Source: Denitratisoma oestradiolicum (GTDB taxonomy: Bacteria > Pseudomonadota > Gammaproteobacteria > Burkholderiales > Rhodocyclaceae). Taken from it: 64,000 nt of DNA. The notes under the pieces were generated by a model. That model saw only the letters and a program-made list of their open reading frames with translations. It had not been told where the DNA came from and ran no database searches. The position numbers and the translations under genes are program-made. Where the stretch lies: contig NZ_LR778301.1 of NCBI RefSeq assembly GCF_902813185.1, positions 2,356,001-2,420,000 of the forward strand. The letters are read 5' to 3'. Shown here in pieces: positions 1-9,148 of this stretch; positions within the stretch are counted from its first letter, which is position 1, and each line of letters begins with the position of its first letter.

Positions 1-1
1 G

Positions 2-139
2 CAGCCCCTGTCCCAGCACCTGGAGCAGATCTACGGCCAATACGTGATGTCATCCCAGCGCAAAATCCATTCGCATTCCCTGAAGCAACAAGACAGGATG
101 GCCAACGACGCATCCGGGCCGAAAGTCGAGCTTTTCTGA
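2..139 (+). CDS. C-terminal fragment of an unidentified protein in the chemotaxis operon
   Basis: The window opens inside a reading frame whose last 45 codons are visible, ending in TGA at 137-139. The tail is polar, with several Gln, Ser and His residues, and ends in KVELF. I do not recognise a domain. It stops 15 bases before the STAS-domain gene, so it is probably the preceding gene of the same operon. CheD further along (14552-15154) also ends in RVELF, which may be chance or a shared C-terminal motif. The upstream sequence is needed to name it. Confidence 0.5.
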   Translation, partial: QPLSQHLEQIYGQYVMSSQRKIHSHSLKQQDRMANDASGPKVELF

Positions 140-154
140 CAAGGAGTCCAAGCC

Positions 155-493
155 TTGACCCATTTCGCCACCCAGACCCTCGTCGGCGACGGCGCCGTCA
201 GGTTGACCCTCGACGGCAGCCTGCTGATCTACAACGCCGAGGAAACCAAGCATCGGCTGATCGACACCCTCGAAACGGTGCAGTTGCTGGAACTCGATCT
301 CTCCCATGTCAGCGAGATCGACACCGCCGGCATGCAGTTGCTGATCCTGGTCAAGCAGGAGAGCCTGCGCCATGACAAGACCCTGCGCATCGTTGCCCAC
401 AGCCCGGCAGTGCAGGAGGTGATCGAATTTTTCAACATGGTGTCCTTTTTTGGGGACCCGGTGGTAATTCCCGCCGGGGAAGGGAGCCGATGA
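155..493 (+). CDS. STAS-domain protein (anti-sigma-factor-antagonist-like) of the che operon
   Basis: A 112-residue single STAS domain. The hallmark is SEIDTAGMQLL, where Thr57 occupies the Ser/Thr position that is phosphorylated in SpoIIAA-type proteins. The start is TTG at 155, chosen because AAGGAG lies at 141-146 with normal spacing and no ATG begins the domain. The stop is directly followed by the cheA ATG, so the two are probably translated together. STAS proteins next to cheA occur in several proteobacterial che operons, where their exact role is usually unproven. A regulatory phospho-switch feeding the array is inferred, not shown. Confidence 0.85.
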   Translation: MTHFATQTLVGDGAVRLTLDGSLLIYNAEETKHRLIDTLETVQLLELDLSHVSEIDTAGMQLLILVKQESLRHDKTLRIVAHSPAVQEVIEFFNMVSFFGDPVVIPAGEGSR

Positions 494-2710
494 ATGGATG
501 AGCTGCACAGCGTATTCGCCCAGGAATCCCGGGAGCAGTTGACCGAAATGGAAGCCGGCCTGCTGGGCATGGAACAAGGCGACCACGACGCCGAGACCAT
601 TAACAGCATCTTCCGCGCCGCTCACACCATCAAGGGCGCCTCCGGCGTGGTGGAACTGCACCAGATCGAAGGCTTCACCCATGTCATGGAAAACGCCCTG
701 GACAAGCTGCGCAATGGCGAAATCCAGGTCAGCAGCGAGCTGATCACCGCCCTGCTCAGATGCTGCGACCATCTGGGCGCCCTGCTGACCCGGGTCGAGG
801 AAGGCAATCTGGAACCTGCGGAGGAATTGCAGGGCGCGGGGGACCTGATCGCCGAGGCACTCCGCAACCTGATCGGGGAAAACGCCGACGGCGCCGGCCT
901 GCCGGAAACCCAGGCCGCCGAGGTGGAGCGCGATGGCGAAGGCGCCGCCATGAACGACTGCTGGCACCTCTCGGTGCGCTTTGGCCGCAATGTGCTCCGG
1001 AACGGCATGGAACCCATGGCCTTCCTGCGCTACCTCTTGTCTCTGGGCGAGATCGTCCATATGGCCACCATCACCGATGCCATCCCCCCAGCCGAGGAGA
1101 TGGATCCGGAATCCTGCTACCTGGGCTTCGAGATCAATTTCCGCAGCCATGCCGACAAGGCCGCCATCGAGCGGGTGTTCGAGTTCGTGCGGGACGACTG
1201 CGACCTGCACATCCTGCCCCCCCACAGCAAGCTGGACGATTTCCTGCACCTGATCGAGACCCTGCCGGAGGAAAACCTGCGCATCGGCGAAATCCTGGTC
1301 CGATGCGGCGCCCTGACCCAGGAAGAACTGGACCAGGGCCTGCGGCGGCAAAAGGCCGCCGATGTCCTGGGCCAGAAAATGGCCGAGCAGGAGGGCGAAC
1401 CGCCCCCGCCTCCGACCCATCTGGGAGAAATCCTGGTCAAGCAGCATGTAGTCCATCCGGAGGTCGTCGAGGCCGCCGCCGCCCGGCAGAAGCAGGTCAG
1501 CGACAAAAAGGCCGCCGACGCCCGTCTGATCCGGGTCCATGCCGACAAGCTGGACCAGTTGATCGACCTGGTCGGGGAACTGGTAATCGCCGGCGCCAGC
1601 GCCAATCTGCTGGCTCAGAAGAGCGGCCAGACGGCCCTGGTAGAGACCACCTCGGTCCTCTCCCGACTGGTGGAAAGCATCCGGGACTCCGCCCTGCAAC
1701 TACGCATGGTGCAGATCGGCGAGACCTTCAATCGCTTTCAGCGGGTGGTGCGCGATGTTTCCAAGGAACTGGGCAAGGACATCGATCTGGTGATTTCCGG
1801 CGCCGAGACCGAGCTGGACAAGTCGGTGGTGGAAAAGATCGGCGATCCCCTGATGCATCTGGTGCGCAACGCCATGGACCATGGCATCGAACCGGCCGAG
1901 TTGCGGGCCAGCCGGGGCAAGCCCGTCAAGGGACGGGTGGAGCTCAACGCCTTCCATGATTCCGGCAGCATCGTCATCGAAGTGGCGGATGACGGCGGCG
2001 GCCTCAATCAGGAAAAGATACGGGCCAAGGCCATCGAACGGGGACTGATTCAGGAAAGCGATTCCCTCTCCGAGCAGGACATCGTCAATCTCATCTTCGA
2101 GGCCGGCTTCTCCACCATGGACAAGGTCAGCAATCTCTCGGGCCGGGGCGTCGGCATGGACGTGGTCAAGAAGAACATCACAGCCCTGCGCGGCACAGTC
2201 GATGTCAAGACCGAACTGGGTACAGGCTCCCGCTTCATCATCCGCCTGCCCCTGACCCTGGCCATCATCGATGGCTTCCTCACCGGCGTGAGCAATTCAT
2301 CCTATGTAATCCCCCTTGACATGGTGGTGGAGTGCATCGAGCTGGCCGACACCAGCAGCGGCCGCAACTATCTCAACCTGCGGGGCGAAGTACTGCCCTT
2401 CGTGCGCTTGCGGGATCTGTTCGAAGTCCCCGGCAACCCGCCGCAACGAGAGAACGTGGTGGTGGTGCAGTACGCCGGACGCAAGGCGGGCATCGTGGTG
2501 GACCAGTTGCTGGGCGAGTTCCAGACTGTGATCAAGCCCCTGGGCACGCTGTTCCGCAACATCCGGGGCATCGGTGGCTCCACCATCCTAGGCAGCGGCG
2601 AGGTGGCCCTGATTCTGGACGTTCAGGCCCTGATCAGCCGTTGCTCCCGCGCAGAGGAACTGGCCCAGGGCAACCCTGGCAGCCGGCAGATCGAAACCCA
2701 TTCGATCTGA
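494..2710 (+). CDS. cheA: Chemotaxis histidine kinase CheA
   Basis: 738 residues. The N-terminal HPt (P1) domain carries the phosphoacceptor His44 in AAHTIKGAS. Residues about 155-250 look like a P2 response-regulator docking domain. Two short repeats follow, RIGEILVRCGALTQEEL (from residue 263) and HLGEILVKQHVV (from 309), separated by a Pro-rich linker. P3 dimerisation begins near 345, the P4 ATPase has the N-box LVRNAMDHG and the glycine boxes VADDGGG and GRGVGMD, and a CheW-like P5 domain starts near 594. It would autophosphorylate in response to the MCPs and pass phosphate to CheY/CheB. No cheY lies in the visible part of the operon. The start ATG directly follows the STAS stop codon. 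Confidence 0.96.
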   Translation: MDELHSVFAQESREQLTEMEAGLLGMEQGDHDAETINSIFRAAHTIKGASGVVELHQIEGFTHVMENALDKLRNGEIQVSSELITALLRCCDHLGALLTRVEEGNLEPAEELQGAGDLIAEALRNLIGENADGAGLPETQAAEVERDGEGAAMNDCWHLSVRFGRNVLRNGMEPMAFLRYLLSLGEIVHMATITDAIPPAEEMDPESCYLGFEINFRSHADKAAIERVFEFVRDDCDLHILPPHSKLDDFLHLIETLPEENLRIGEILVRCGALTQEELDQGLRRQKAADVLGQKMAEQEGEPPPPPTHLGEILVKQHVVHPEVVEAAAARQKQVSDKKAADARLIRVHADKLDQLIDLVGELVIAGASANLLAQKSGQTALVETTSVLSRLVESIRDSALQLRMVQIGETFNRFQRVVRDVSKELGKDIDLVISGAETELDKSVVEKIGDPLMHLVRNAMDHGIEPAELRASRGKPVKGRVELNAFHDSGSIVIEVADDGGGLNQEKIRAKAIERGLIQESDSLSEQDIVNLIFEAGFSTMDKVSNLSGRGVGMDVVKKNITALRGTVDVKTELGTGSRFIIRLPLTLAIIDGFLTGVSNSSYVIPLDMVVECIELADTSSGRNYLNLRGEVLPFVRLRDLFEVPGNPPQRENVVVVQYAGRKAGIVVDQLLGEFQTVIKPLGTLFRNIRGIGGSTILGSGEVALILDVQALISRCSRAEELAQGNPGSRQIETHSI

Positions 2711-2761
2711 GTCCCTTTCCTATCGCACAACCTTTTCCATCGTCACCACGGAGACCCCCTC

Positions 2762-4396
2762 ATGTTGAACAATCTAAAAATCGGAGTCCGGCTCGGCGCT
2801 GGCTTTGCCATCACCCTGATGCTGCTGATCGCGGTGGCGGTGGTCGGTGTCACGCGCATTGCATCGCTCAATACTGAAATCGAGGATCTCGTCAATGTCG
2901 AGTACCCCAAGACCGTGCAAGCCAACGCCATCATCGACCAGCTCAACCTGATTGCCCGCGCCACGCGCAACACGATACTGATCAAGGACGAGGAAGGCGT
3001 GAAAAAGGAACTGGCGCGCATTCCCGAGGCGCGCAATGTCATTGGCGAAAATATCGAAAAACTGACCGGGACCGTAAAGTCGGAAGAAGGCAAGGCAGCG
3101 CTCAAGAAGATGATTGACAGCCGCGTCGCCTATGTCGCCCAGCAGGAAAAATTCGTCGCGCTGGTCCAGGCCGGCAAGAAGGAAGAGGCAACTGCCCTGA
3201 TCATGGGCGAGATGCGCAAGACCTTCGATGATTATCTCAACAACGTCAACGAACTGATCCAACTTCAAGACAAGCGCTTCGAGACCATTGGTCATGAGGC
3301 CGATGCCATGGCCAACAGGGCGGAAGTGATGCTGGAAGTCCTGGCAGTCATCGCCGTCCTGATGGCGGCTCTGTTCGCCTGGCTCATCACCCGCAGCATC
3401 ACCCGGCCGGTGAATGAGGCCCTGCAAACTACCCAACGCTTGGCCGAAGGCGATCTGACGGTGCGCATCGATGAAGTCAGCAAGGACGAGGTGGGCCAGA
3501 TGCTGAAGGCCCAGCAGGGCCTGATCGCCAAGCTCAACCAGATCATCGGCGAAGTGAAGGGGGCTGCGGACAACCTGGCCAATGCCGCCGGCCAGGTTTC
3601 GGCCACCGCCCAGTCCCTGTCCCAGTCGTCCTCGGAGCAGGCGGCCTCGGTGGAGGAGACCACCGCCAGCATCGAGCAGATGACCGCCTCCATCACCCAG
3701 AACACCGAGAATGCCAAGGTCACCGACAATATCGCCTCCAAGTCCTCCGTCGAGGCCACCCAGGGCGGCACCGCCGTGAAGGACACCGTCGAGGCCATGA
3801 AGAGCATCGCCGGCAAGATCGGCATCATCGACGATATCGCCTACCAGACCAATCTGCTGGCCTTGAACGCCGCCATCGAGGCCGCCCGCGCCGGCGAGCA
3901 CGGCAAGGGCTTCGCCGTCGTCGCCGCCGAAGTGCGCAAGCTCGCCGAACGCTCCCAGGTCGCCGCCCAGGAGATCGGCCAACTGGCCGGCTCCTCCGTC
4001 AAGTTGGCCGAACAGGCCGGCAAGCTCCTTGATGAAATGGTCCCCTCCATCCGGAAAACCTCCGACCTGGTCCAGGAAATCGCCGCCGCCAGCCAGGAAC
4101 AGAGTGCCGGCGTCGGCCAGATCAACAGCGCCATGGGCCAACTCAACAAGGCCACCCAGCAGAATGCCTCCGCCTCCGAGGAACTCGCCGCCACATCCGA
4201 GGAGATGGGCGGACAAGCCGCCCAGTTGCAGGAACTGATGGAGTTCTTCCGGGTCGAGGACCAAAAGACCGGCGGTGGGACGAAACGCAGCCGTTCCTCA
4301 GGGGCCGCTCCGGCTCCCGCACGGGCGCCACGGGCAAGCTCGGCGCGTCAGCAAATGACCGCCGCGGCCTCCGAAGACGATTTCGAACGTTTCTGA
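2762..4396 (+). CDS. Methyl-accepting chemotaxis protein with four-helix-bundle-like sensor region
   Basis: 544 residues. TM1 is at about 12-32, followed by a roughly 155-residue helical periplasmic domain of the 4HB_MCP kind, TM2 at about 190-212, then HAMP and a cytoplasmic signalling hairpin whose tip reads [20 protein letters not shown]. The C-terminus is an Ala/Ser/Arg-rich linker ending DDFERF, with no NWETF-type CheR tether. The signal domain is nucleotide-identical as far as I can see to that of the NIT-domain MCP 2.6 kb downstream (3585-4194 versus 6236-6845). It lies between cheA and cheW. The ligand cannot be told from sequence. Confidence 0.94.
   Translation: MLNNLKIGVRLGAGFAITLMLLIAVAVVGVTRIASLNTEIEDLVNVEYPKTVQANAIIDQLNLIARATRNTILIKDEEGVKKELARIPEARNVIGENIEKLTGTVKSEEGKAALKKMIDSRVAYVAQQEKFVALVQAGKKEEATALIMGEMRKTFDDYLNNVNELIQLQDKRFETIGHEADAMANRAEVMLEVLAVIAVLMAALFAWLITRSITRPVNEALQTTQRLAEGDLTVRIDEVSKDEVGQMLKAQQGLIAKLNQIIGEVKGAADNLANAAGQVSATAQSLSQSSSEQAASVEETTASIEQMTASITQNTENAKVTDNIASKSSVEATQGGTAVKDTVEAMKSIAGKIGIIDDIAYQTNLLALNAAIEAARAGEHGKGFAVVAAEVRKLAERSQVAAQEIGQLAGSSVKLAEQAGKLLDEMVPSIRKTSDLVQEIAAASQEQSAGVGQINSAMGQLNKATQQNASASEELAATSEEMGGQAAQLQELMEFFRVEDQKTGGGTKRSRSSGAAPAPARAPRASSARQQMTAAASEDDFERF
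3585..4194 (+). repeat. 610-bp direct repeat, copy 1 (MCP signal domain)
   Basis: This stretch matches 6236-6845 at an offset of 2651 bp with no difference found by eye, including silent positions. The boundaries are sharp: sequences diverge immediately outside at 3584/6235 and 4195/6846. It covers the methylation helices and signalling tip of two neighbouring MCPs. Confidence 0.9.
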
Positions 4397-4412
4397 TCCG
4401 GCGGAGACCATC

Positions 4413-4988
4413 ATGGAACAAGCGCTTCAGCCCGCCGCCAAGGCCAGTGGCAAACCCGGTGGATCGCTAACGGTTGCCGGCAATACCTCCGAGATACAGC
4501 AATATCTGACCTTCCTGCTCGGCGGCGAGATGTACGCCGTCGGCATTCTCAACGTCAAGGAAATCATTGAGTACGGCCAGATCACCGAAATCCCGATGAT
4601 GCCGGCCTTCATCCGCGGCGTGATCAACCTGCGCGGCAGCGTGGTGCCGGTGATCGACTTGTCCGCCCGCTTCGGCGGCCTCCGAACCGAGATATCCCGT
4701 CGCACCTGCATCGTCATCATCGAACTGACCGACAACAACGAACGTCACGACATCGGCGTGGTGGTGGATGCCGTGTCGGAAGTGCTGGAGGTTCCCAGCG
4801 CCGACATCGAGCCTCCCCCCGCCTTCGGCGCCAACATCCGCGCCGACTTCATCGATGGCATGGGCCGGATCGACGGGAAGTTCGTGATTATTCTCAATAT
4901 CCAGCGAGTGCTTTCCGTCGAGGAAATCGCCCAGATCGCCACCCTGAAGGAGCGCGGCACGGAAGTCTCCACCAACGAAGCCACCTAG
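4413..4988 (+). CDS. cheW: Chemotaxis coupling protein CheW
   Basis: 191 residues, one CheW domain starting near residue 27 ([16 protein letters not shown]) and containing the typical [17 protein letters not shown] strand-turn. It bridges MCPs to the P5 domain of CheA. A short Ala/Gly-rich N-terminal extension precedes the domain and a roughly 20-residue tail follows it. The gene sits between two MCP genes, 16 bases after the first, consistent with one transcript. Confidence 0.95.
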   Translation: MEQALQPAAKASGKPGGSLTVAGNTSEIQQYLTFLLGGEMYAVGILNVKEIIEYGQITEIPMMPAFIRGVINLRGSVVPVIDLSARFGGLRTEISRRTCIVIIELTDNNERHDIGVVVDAVSEVLEVPSADIEPPPAFGANIRADFIDGMGRIDGKFVIILNIQRVLSVEEIAQIATLKERGTEVSTNEAT

Positions 4989-5046
4989 CGGCCCAGGGCA
5001 TGACTGCCCCACTCACCGTTTCACAATTTCCTGGATAAGGACGCTC

Positions 5047-6918
5047 ATGTCTGCATTGTTCAGCACCCTGCGCGGTCGCTTGTTGATGTTGTTTGGCCTT
5101 GTTCTGGCGGGCACCCTTTATTACTCGGCCACCAGTTTTCTTTCCGACTGGCGGGAACTGCGCCAGGCCCATCAGGTGGCGGCGATTGAACAGGCCGCCG
5201 TCGCGGTGAGTGCCGTAGTGCATGAATTACAGAAGGAAAGGGGCCTGTCGGCAGGCTTCATCGGCAGCAAGGGAGCACAGTTCGCCGAAAAGCTGAAACA
5301 GCAGCAGGACCAGACCGACAAGCAACAGCAGATGCTGACACAGTTGATGAAGGGCAGTGAGCTATCGGCCATGCCGGAGCCACTGCGGCGCGCCCTGGAG
5401 CAAGGCATCGGCGGACTGGCCCACCTGGGCGAGAATCGCAACCAGATCCGCAGCCTTCAGTTTTCCGGCGCCGAATCCTTCAGCTTTTATACCCAGGCGA
5501 TCGATCGCCTGCTGGCGATGCTGGGCCACGCCACCTCAGCCACCAACCAGGCAGATATCGCCCGCCGGCTCACGGCCTATGTGATGTTCGTCAACGCCAA
5601 GGAACAGGCTGGGCGAGAGCGGGCCACGGTCAATGGCGCCTTCGCCGTCGATGCCCCCCTGTCGTCTCCCCTGTTTCAGCGCCTGCAATCCCTGATCACC
5701 GCCCAGGACGTCTACCTCGCTACTTTCCGTACCATGGCCGACGCCGGGGCCATCAGCGCGCTTGACGGGCTCTACGCCGACAAGCCGGCGCAGGAAACCG
5801 CCCGTATGCGTGGCATCGCGATCGACAAGGCCTTCGAAGGTCATTTCGGCATCGAGCCCGCCGCCTGGTTTGCCGCCATCACCGCCAAGATCGACGGCAT
5901 GAAGACCTTCGAGGACCGGCTGGCCGGCGACCTGCGGGAGCGGGTCGATCGGTTTGGCAGTAGGGCCTTGTCCGGCATTGTCTTCTCCGCCCTGCTGTCC
6001 CTCGCGGTGATCCTGCTGGCCGTGGCGTTCTTCATGCTGCTGACCCGCATGTTGCGCCGGTTGAAAACCAGTGTGGAAGTGGCCCAGAGTCTGGCCGCGG
6101 GGGATCTCACCATCACGGTGAAGGTTGATTCCCACGACGAGATGGGGCAGTTGTTGTCGGCTCTGTCCAACACCATCGACAAGCTGGCCCATACGATCGG
6201 CGAAGTTTCGCGGAACTCCGACGAACTGCTCAGTTCCGCCGGCCAGGTTTCGGCCACCGCCCAGTCCCTGTCCCAGTCGTCCTCGGAGCAGGCGGCCTCG
6301 GTGGAGGAGACCACCGCCAGCATCGAGCAGATGACCGCCTCCATCACCCAGAACACCGAGAATGCCAAGGTCACCGACAATATCGCCTCCAAGTCCTCCG
6401 TCGAGGCCACCCAGGGCGGCACCGCCGTGAAGGACACCGTCGAGGCCATGAAGAGCATCGCCGGCAAGATCGGCATCATCGACGATATCGCCTACCAGAC
6501 CAATCTGCTGGCCTTGAACGCCGCCATCGAGGCCGCCCGCGCCGGCGAGCACGGCAAGGGCTTCGCCGTCGTCGCCGCCGAAGTGCGCAAGCTCGCCGAA
6601 CGCTCCCAGGTCGCCGCCCAGGAGATCGGCCAACTGGCCGGCTCCTCCGTCAAGTTGGCCGAACAGGCCGGCAAGCTCCTTGATGAAATGGTCCCCTCCA
6701 TCCGGAAAACCTCCGACCTGGTCCAGGAAATCGCCGCCGCCAGCCAGGAACAGAGTGCCGGCGTCGGCCAGATCAACAGCGCCATGGGCCAACTCAACAA
6801 GGCCACCCAGCAGAATGCCTCCGCCTCCGAGGAACTCGCCGCCACGGCGGAGGAAATGAGCGGACAGGTGGAAATGCTTCATGAGCTGATGGAATTCTTC
6901 AAAGTCAATGAGCGCTGA
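5047..6918 (+). CDS. Methyl-accepting chemotaxis protein with NIT (nitrate/nitrite-sensing type) periplasmic domain
   Basis: 623 residues. TM1 is at about 12-32 and TM2 at about 311-337. The 270-residue periplasmic part carries the NIT-family signature, with [15 protein letters not shown] near its start and [12 protein letters not shown] in the middle. HAMP and the MCP signalling hairpin follow. NIT domains in other proteins sense nitrate or nitrite, so nitrate taxis is a reasonable inference but is not proven here. The last 200 residues are encoded by DNA identical to the first MCP of the operon. The protein ends EFFKVNER without a pentapeptide tether. Confidence 0.93.
   Translation: MSALFSTLRGRLLMLFGLVLAGTLYYSATSFLSDWRELRQAHQVAAIEQAAVAVSAVVHELQKERGLSAGFIGSKGAQFAEKLKQQQDQTDKQQQMLTQLMKGSELSAMPEPLRRALEQGIGGLAHLGENRNQIRSLQFSGAESFSFYTQAIDRLLAMLGHATSATNQADIARRLTAYVMFVNAKEQAGRERATVNGAFAVDAPLSSPLFQRLQSLITAQDVYLATFRTMADAGAISALDGLYADKPAQETARMRGIAIDKAFEGHFGIEPAAWFAAITAKIDGMKTFEDRLAGDLRERVDRFGSRALSGIVFSALLSLAVILLAVAFFMLLTRMLRRLKTSVEVAQSLAAGDLTITVKVDSHDEMGQLLSALSNTIDKLAHTIGEVSRNSDELLSSAGQVSATAQSLSQSSSEQAASVEETTASIEQMTASITQNTENAKVTDNIASKSSVEATQGGTAVKDTVEAMKSIAGKIGIIDDIAYQTNLLALNAAIEAARAGEHGKGFAVVAAEVRKLAERSQVAAQEIGQLAGSSVKLAEQAGKLLDEMVPSIRKTSDLVQEIAAASQEQSAGVGQINSAMGQLNKATQQNASASEELAATAEEMSGQVEMLHELMEFFKVNER
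6236..6845 (+). repeat. 610-bp direct repeat, copy 2 (MCP signal domain)
   Basis: Partner of 3585-4194. The upstream sensor, TM and HAMP parts of the two genes are unrelated, so only the signal module has been duplicated or converted. Confidence 0.9.
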
Positions 6919-6923
6919 CTAAC

Positions 6924-7082
6924 GGGCTCGCCCCCTCCGGTGGGTTCGATACGGATCGCTGCGCTCGATATTACGGGTCGCTCCATGGCGGCCTGATGGG
7001 TTGCGGTTGGAGCCGCATGCCGCTTTCCCTTATCCCACAGGAGTTTCCTTCGGTCAGGACGGCCCGGCGGGAAAGCTCGTTT
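6924..7082 (+). repeat. Dispersed GC-rich repeat, family A
   Basis: This fills most of the 243-base gap between the MCP and cheR. Landmarks are GGCTCGCCCCCTCCGG, then GGGTTCGATACGG, GCGCTCGATATTACGGG, and a distal part with TTCCTTCGGTCAGGACGG and GCCCGGCGGGAAAGCTCG. Relatives occur as a tandem triplet at 36586-37030 and in inverted orientation at 58143-58323. It carries no coding capacity that I would defend. Confidence 0.85.
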
Positions 7083-7161
7083 TTACGCTAGCATCCCCCC
7101 ATGGCCCCAGGCCACTCGTCCCTGCCTTCCCAATGTTTCAGTATCCGTTGGTAATCCAGCC

Positions 7162-7971
7162 TTGATTAGTCCTCCCGATATCACCTCTGCGGAATTCTCG
7201 AAATTCCAGAAGCTGATCTACGAGATCGCCGGCATCAGCATGGCCGACACCAAAAAGGTCCTGCTGGTGGGACGGCTTTCCAAGCGGCTACGGCATTACA
7301 ACCTGTCATCCTTCTCCGAGTACTACCGGATTGTGACCAGCAGTGCCAACCCCCAGGAACGCCAGCTCATGGTGGACCTGCTCACCACCAACGAGACCTA
7401 TTTCTTCCGCGAGAGCAAGCACTTCGACTTCCTCAAGAAGATCGCTGCCGCCCATCCGCCAACCCGGGCCTTCAATGTCTGGAGCGCAGCGGCCAGCACC
7501 GGGGAGGAGATCTACACCATCTGCATGGTGCTGGCCGATGTCATGGGTGTCGATGGCAACTGGACCGTGACCGGCTCCGACATCAATCTTTCCGTACTCA
7601 AGACCGCGGAAGCCGGCCATTACATATTGGATCGCACCCGTGGCCTGCCCCCCGATTACCTGCGCAAATACTGCCTCAAGGGGGTGCGCGAGCAGGAGGG
7701 CACCTTCAAGATAGACAAGCGGCTGCGCGACCATACCCGCTTCCTGCAGGTCAATCTCAATACCCAGTTGCCGGAGCTCGGCCCCTTCGATGTGATCTTC
7801 CTGCGCAACGTGATGATCTATTTCGACCAGGAAACCAAGCGCAAGGTTGTTGAACGCCTCGCCCGCAAACTGCGGCCCGGGGGCCATTTCATCGTCGGAC
7901 ACTCCGAGACCCTGAACAACATCAACGAAGAACTCCGCCCCATCGAACCCACCATCTACCGCAAGCCATGA
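7162..7971 (+). CDS. cheR: MCP glutamate O-methyltransferase CheR
   Basis: 269 residues. The N-terminal helical CheR domain ([13 protein letters not shown]) is followed by an SAM-binding Rossmann domain with [15 protein letters not shown], the acidic SDIN strand end and [11 protein letters not shown]. It adds methyl groups to MCP glutamates for adaptation. The start is TTG at 7162: the first ATG lies inside the conserved N-terminal helix, and no ATG or GTG fits upstream in frame. The Shine-Dalgarno match is weak. The stop overlaps the cheB start by 4 bases (ATGA), indicating translational coupling. Confidence 0.93.
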   Translation: MISPPDITSAEFSKFQKLIYEIAGISMADTKKVLLVGRLSKRLRHYNLSSFSEYYRIVTSSANPQERQLMVDLLTTNETYFFRESKHFDFLKKIAAAHPPTRAFNVWSAAASTGEEIYTICMVLADVMGVDGNWTVTGSDINLSVLKTAEAGHYILDRTRGLPPDYLRKYCLKGVREQEGTFKIDKRLRDHTRFLQVNLNTQLPELGPFDVIFLRNVMIYFDQETKRKVVERLARKLRPGGHFIVGHSETLNNINEELRPIEPTIYRKP

Positions 7972-9053
7972 GCAACAAAATCAAGGTCCTGGTGGTGGAT
8001 GACTCCGCCGTGGTGCGGCAGGTGGCGCGGGAGATGCTGGGCAAGGATCCTTCCATCGAAGTGATCGGGGTCGCCTCGGACCCGATTTTCGCCCTGGAAA
8101 CCATGAAAAAGGCCTGGCCCGACGTGATCGTGCTGGACATCGAAATGCCCCGCATGGACGGCATCACCTTTCTGCGCAAGATCATGGCCGAGCATCCCAC
8201 GCCGGTGGTGATCTGCTCCACCCTGACTGAAAAGGGCGCCCAGACCACCATTGAAGCCATGGCCGCCGGGGCAGTCACCATCATCACCAAACCCAAGATG
8301 GGCCTGAAGCAGTTTCTGGTGGACTCCACCTCGGACATGGTGGGGGCCGTGAAGGCTGCTGCCCAGGCCAACATGCGCCGCCTGGCATCCTCCTCTGCCG
8401 CCAACCCGTCGGCGCCCCCCCCCAAACTCAGCGCCGATGCCATACTCGCGGCCCGTGCCGCCTCCTCCACTTCCATGATTCAAACCACAGAACGCGTTGT
8501 GGCCATTGGTACCTCCACCGGTGGCACCCAGGCCCTGGAAGCGGTCCTGACCAAGCTGCCGGCAGTCTGTCCCGGCATCGTCATCGTCCAGCACATGCCG
8601 GAAAAGTTCACGGGCATGTTTGCCCAGCGCCTCAATGGGCTGTGTCAGATCGAAGTCCTGGAAGCCAAGAACGGCGACCGGGTCATGCCCGGCCGGGCAC
8701 TGATCGCCCCAGGCGGGCGCCACATGATGCTTCGCCGCAGCGGCGCCCAATATCAGGTGGAAGTGGCCGACGGTCCACTGGTGAATCGCCACAAGCCCTC
8801 GGTGGATGTTCTGTTCCGCTCCATGGCCCAGGTAGCAGGCAAGAACGCCCTGGGCATCATCATGACCGGCATGGGGGACGACGGCGCCCGAGGCCTGAAG
8901 GAAATGCACGATGCCGGCGCCATAACCGTCGCCGAAGACGAATCCACCTGCGTGGTCTTCGGCATGCCCAAGGAGGCCATCAAGCTGGGAGCCGCCGACA
9001 AGGTGCTGCCCCTGGACCGGATCCCTGCGGAAATCATCGCCTATGGTGGCTGA
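7968..9053 (+). CDS. cheB: Protein-glutamate methylesterase/glutaminase CheB
   Basis: 361 residues. The N-terminal receiver domain has Asp57 as phosphoacceptor ([13 protein letters not shown]). An Ala/Ser/Pro-rich linker follows, then the CheB catalytic domain with the triad Ser183 (IGTSTGG), His209 (VQHMPEKF) and Asp305 (TGMGDDG). It removes MCP methyl groups and deamidates glutamines, activated by CheA. It is coupled to cheR by an ATGA overlap. The next gene in the chemotaxis set, cheD, lies 5.5 kb away behind the hydrogenase genes. Confidence 0.96.
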   Translation: MSNKIKVLVVDDSAVVRQVAREMLGKDPSIEVIGVASDPIFALETMKKAWPDVIVLDIEMPRMDGITFLRKIMAEHPTPVVICSTLTEKGAQTTIEAMAAGAVTIITKPKMGLKQFLVDSTSDMVGAVKAAAQANMRRLASSSAANPSAPPPKLSADAILAARAASSTSMIQTTERVVAIGTSTGGTQALEAVLTKLPAVCPGIVIVQHMPEKFTGMFAQRLNGLCQIEVLEAKNGDRVMPGRALIAPGGRHMMLRRSGAQYQVEVADGPLVNRHKPSVDVLFRSMAQVAGKNALGIIMTGMGDDGARGLKEMHDAGAITVAEDESTCVVFGMPKEAIKLGAADKVLPLDRIPAEIIAYGG

Positions 9054-9148
9054 ATGCCATCTCTCCGCAACTGACTTGATGCATCGCAACATTACTGATG
9101 TGGGTATTCAATAACATCCCTTGATCCATTGCCCAAGAGGAGGCCGAC

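Noticed and set aside
50..1699. A 549-codon open frame on the minus strand antisense to the STAS gene and cheA
   Set aside because: Its composition is what antisense of high-GC coding DNA gives (Gly, Gln, Leu and His rich). It has no domain, and the plus strand holds clear STAS and CheA domains. Similar long antisense frames over the MCPs, nrdJ, hoxH and the GGDEF-EAL genes are rejected for the same reason.
9054..9148. Sigma-54 promoter before hoxF
   Set aside because: Some hox operons use sigma-54, but no TGGCAC-N5-TTGC pattern is visible here. A TTGATG/TATTCA pair has a spacer of about 23 bases, too long for sigma-70.
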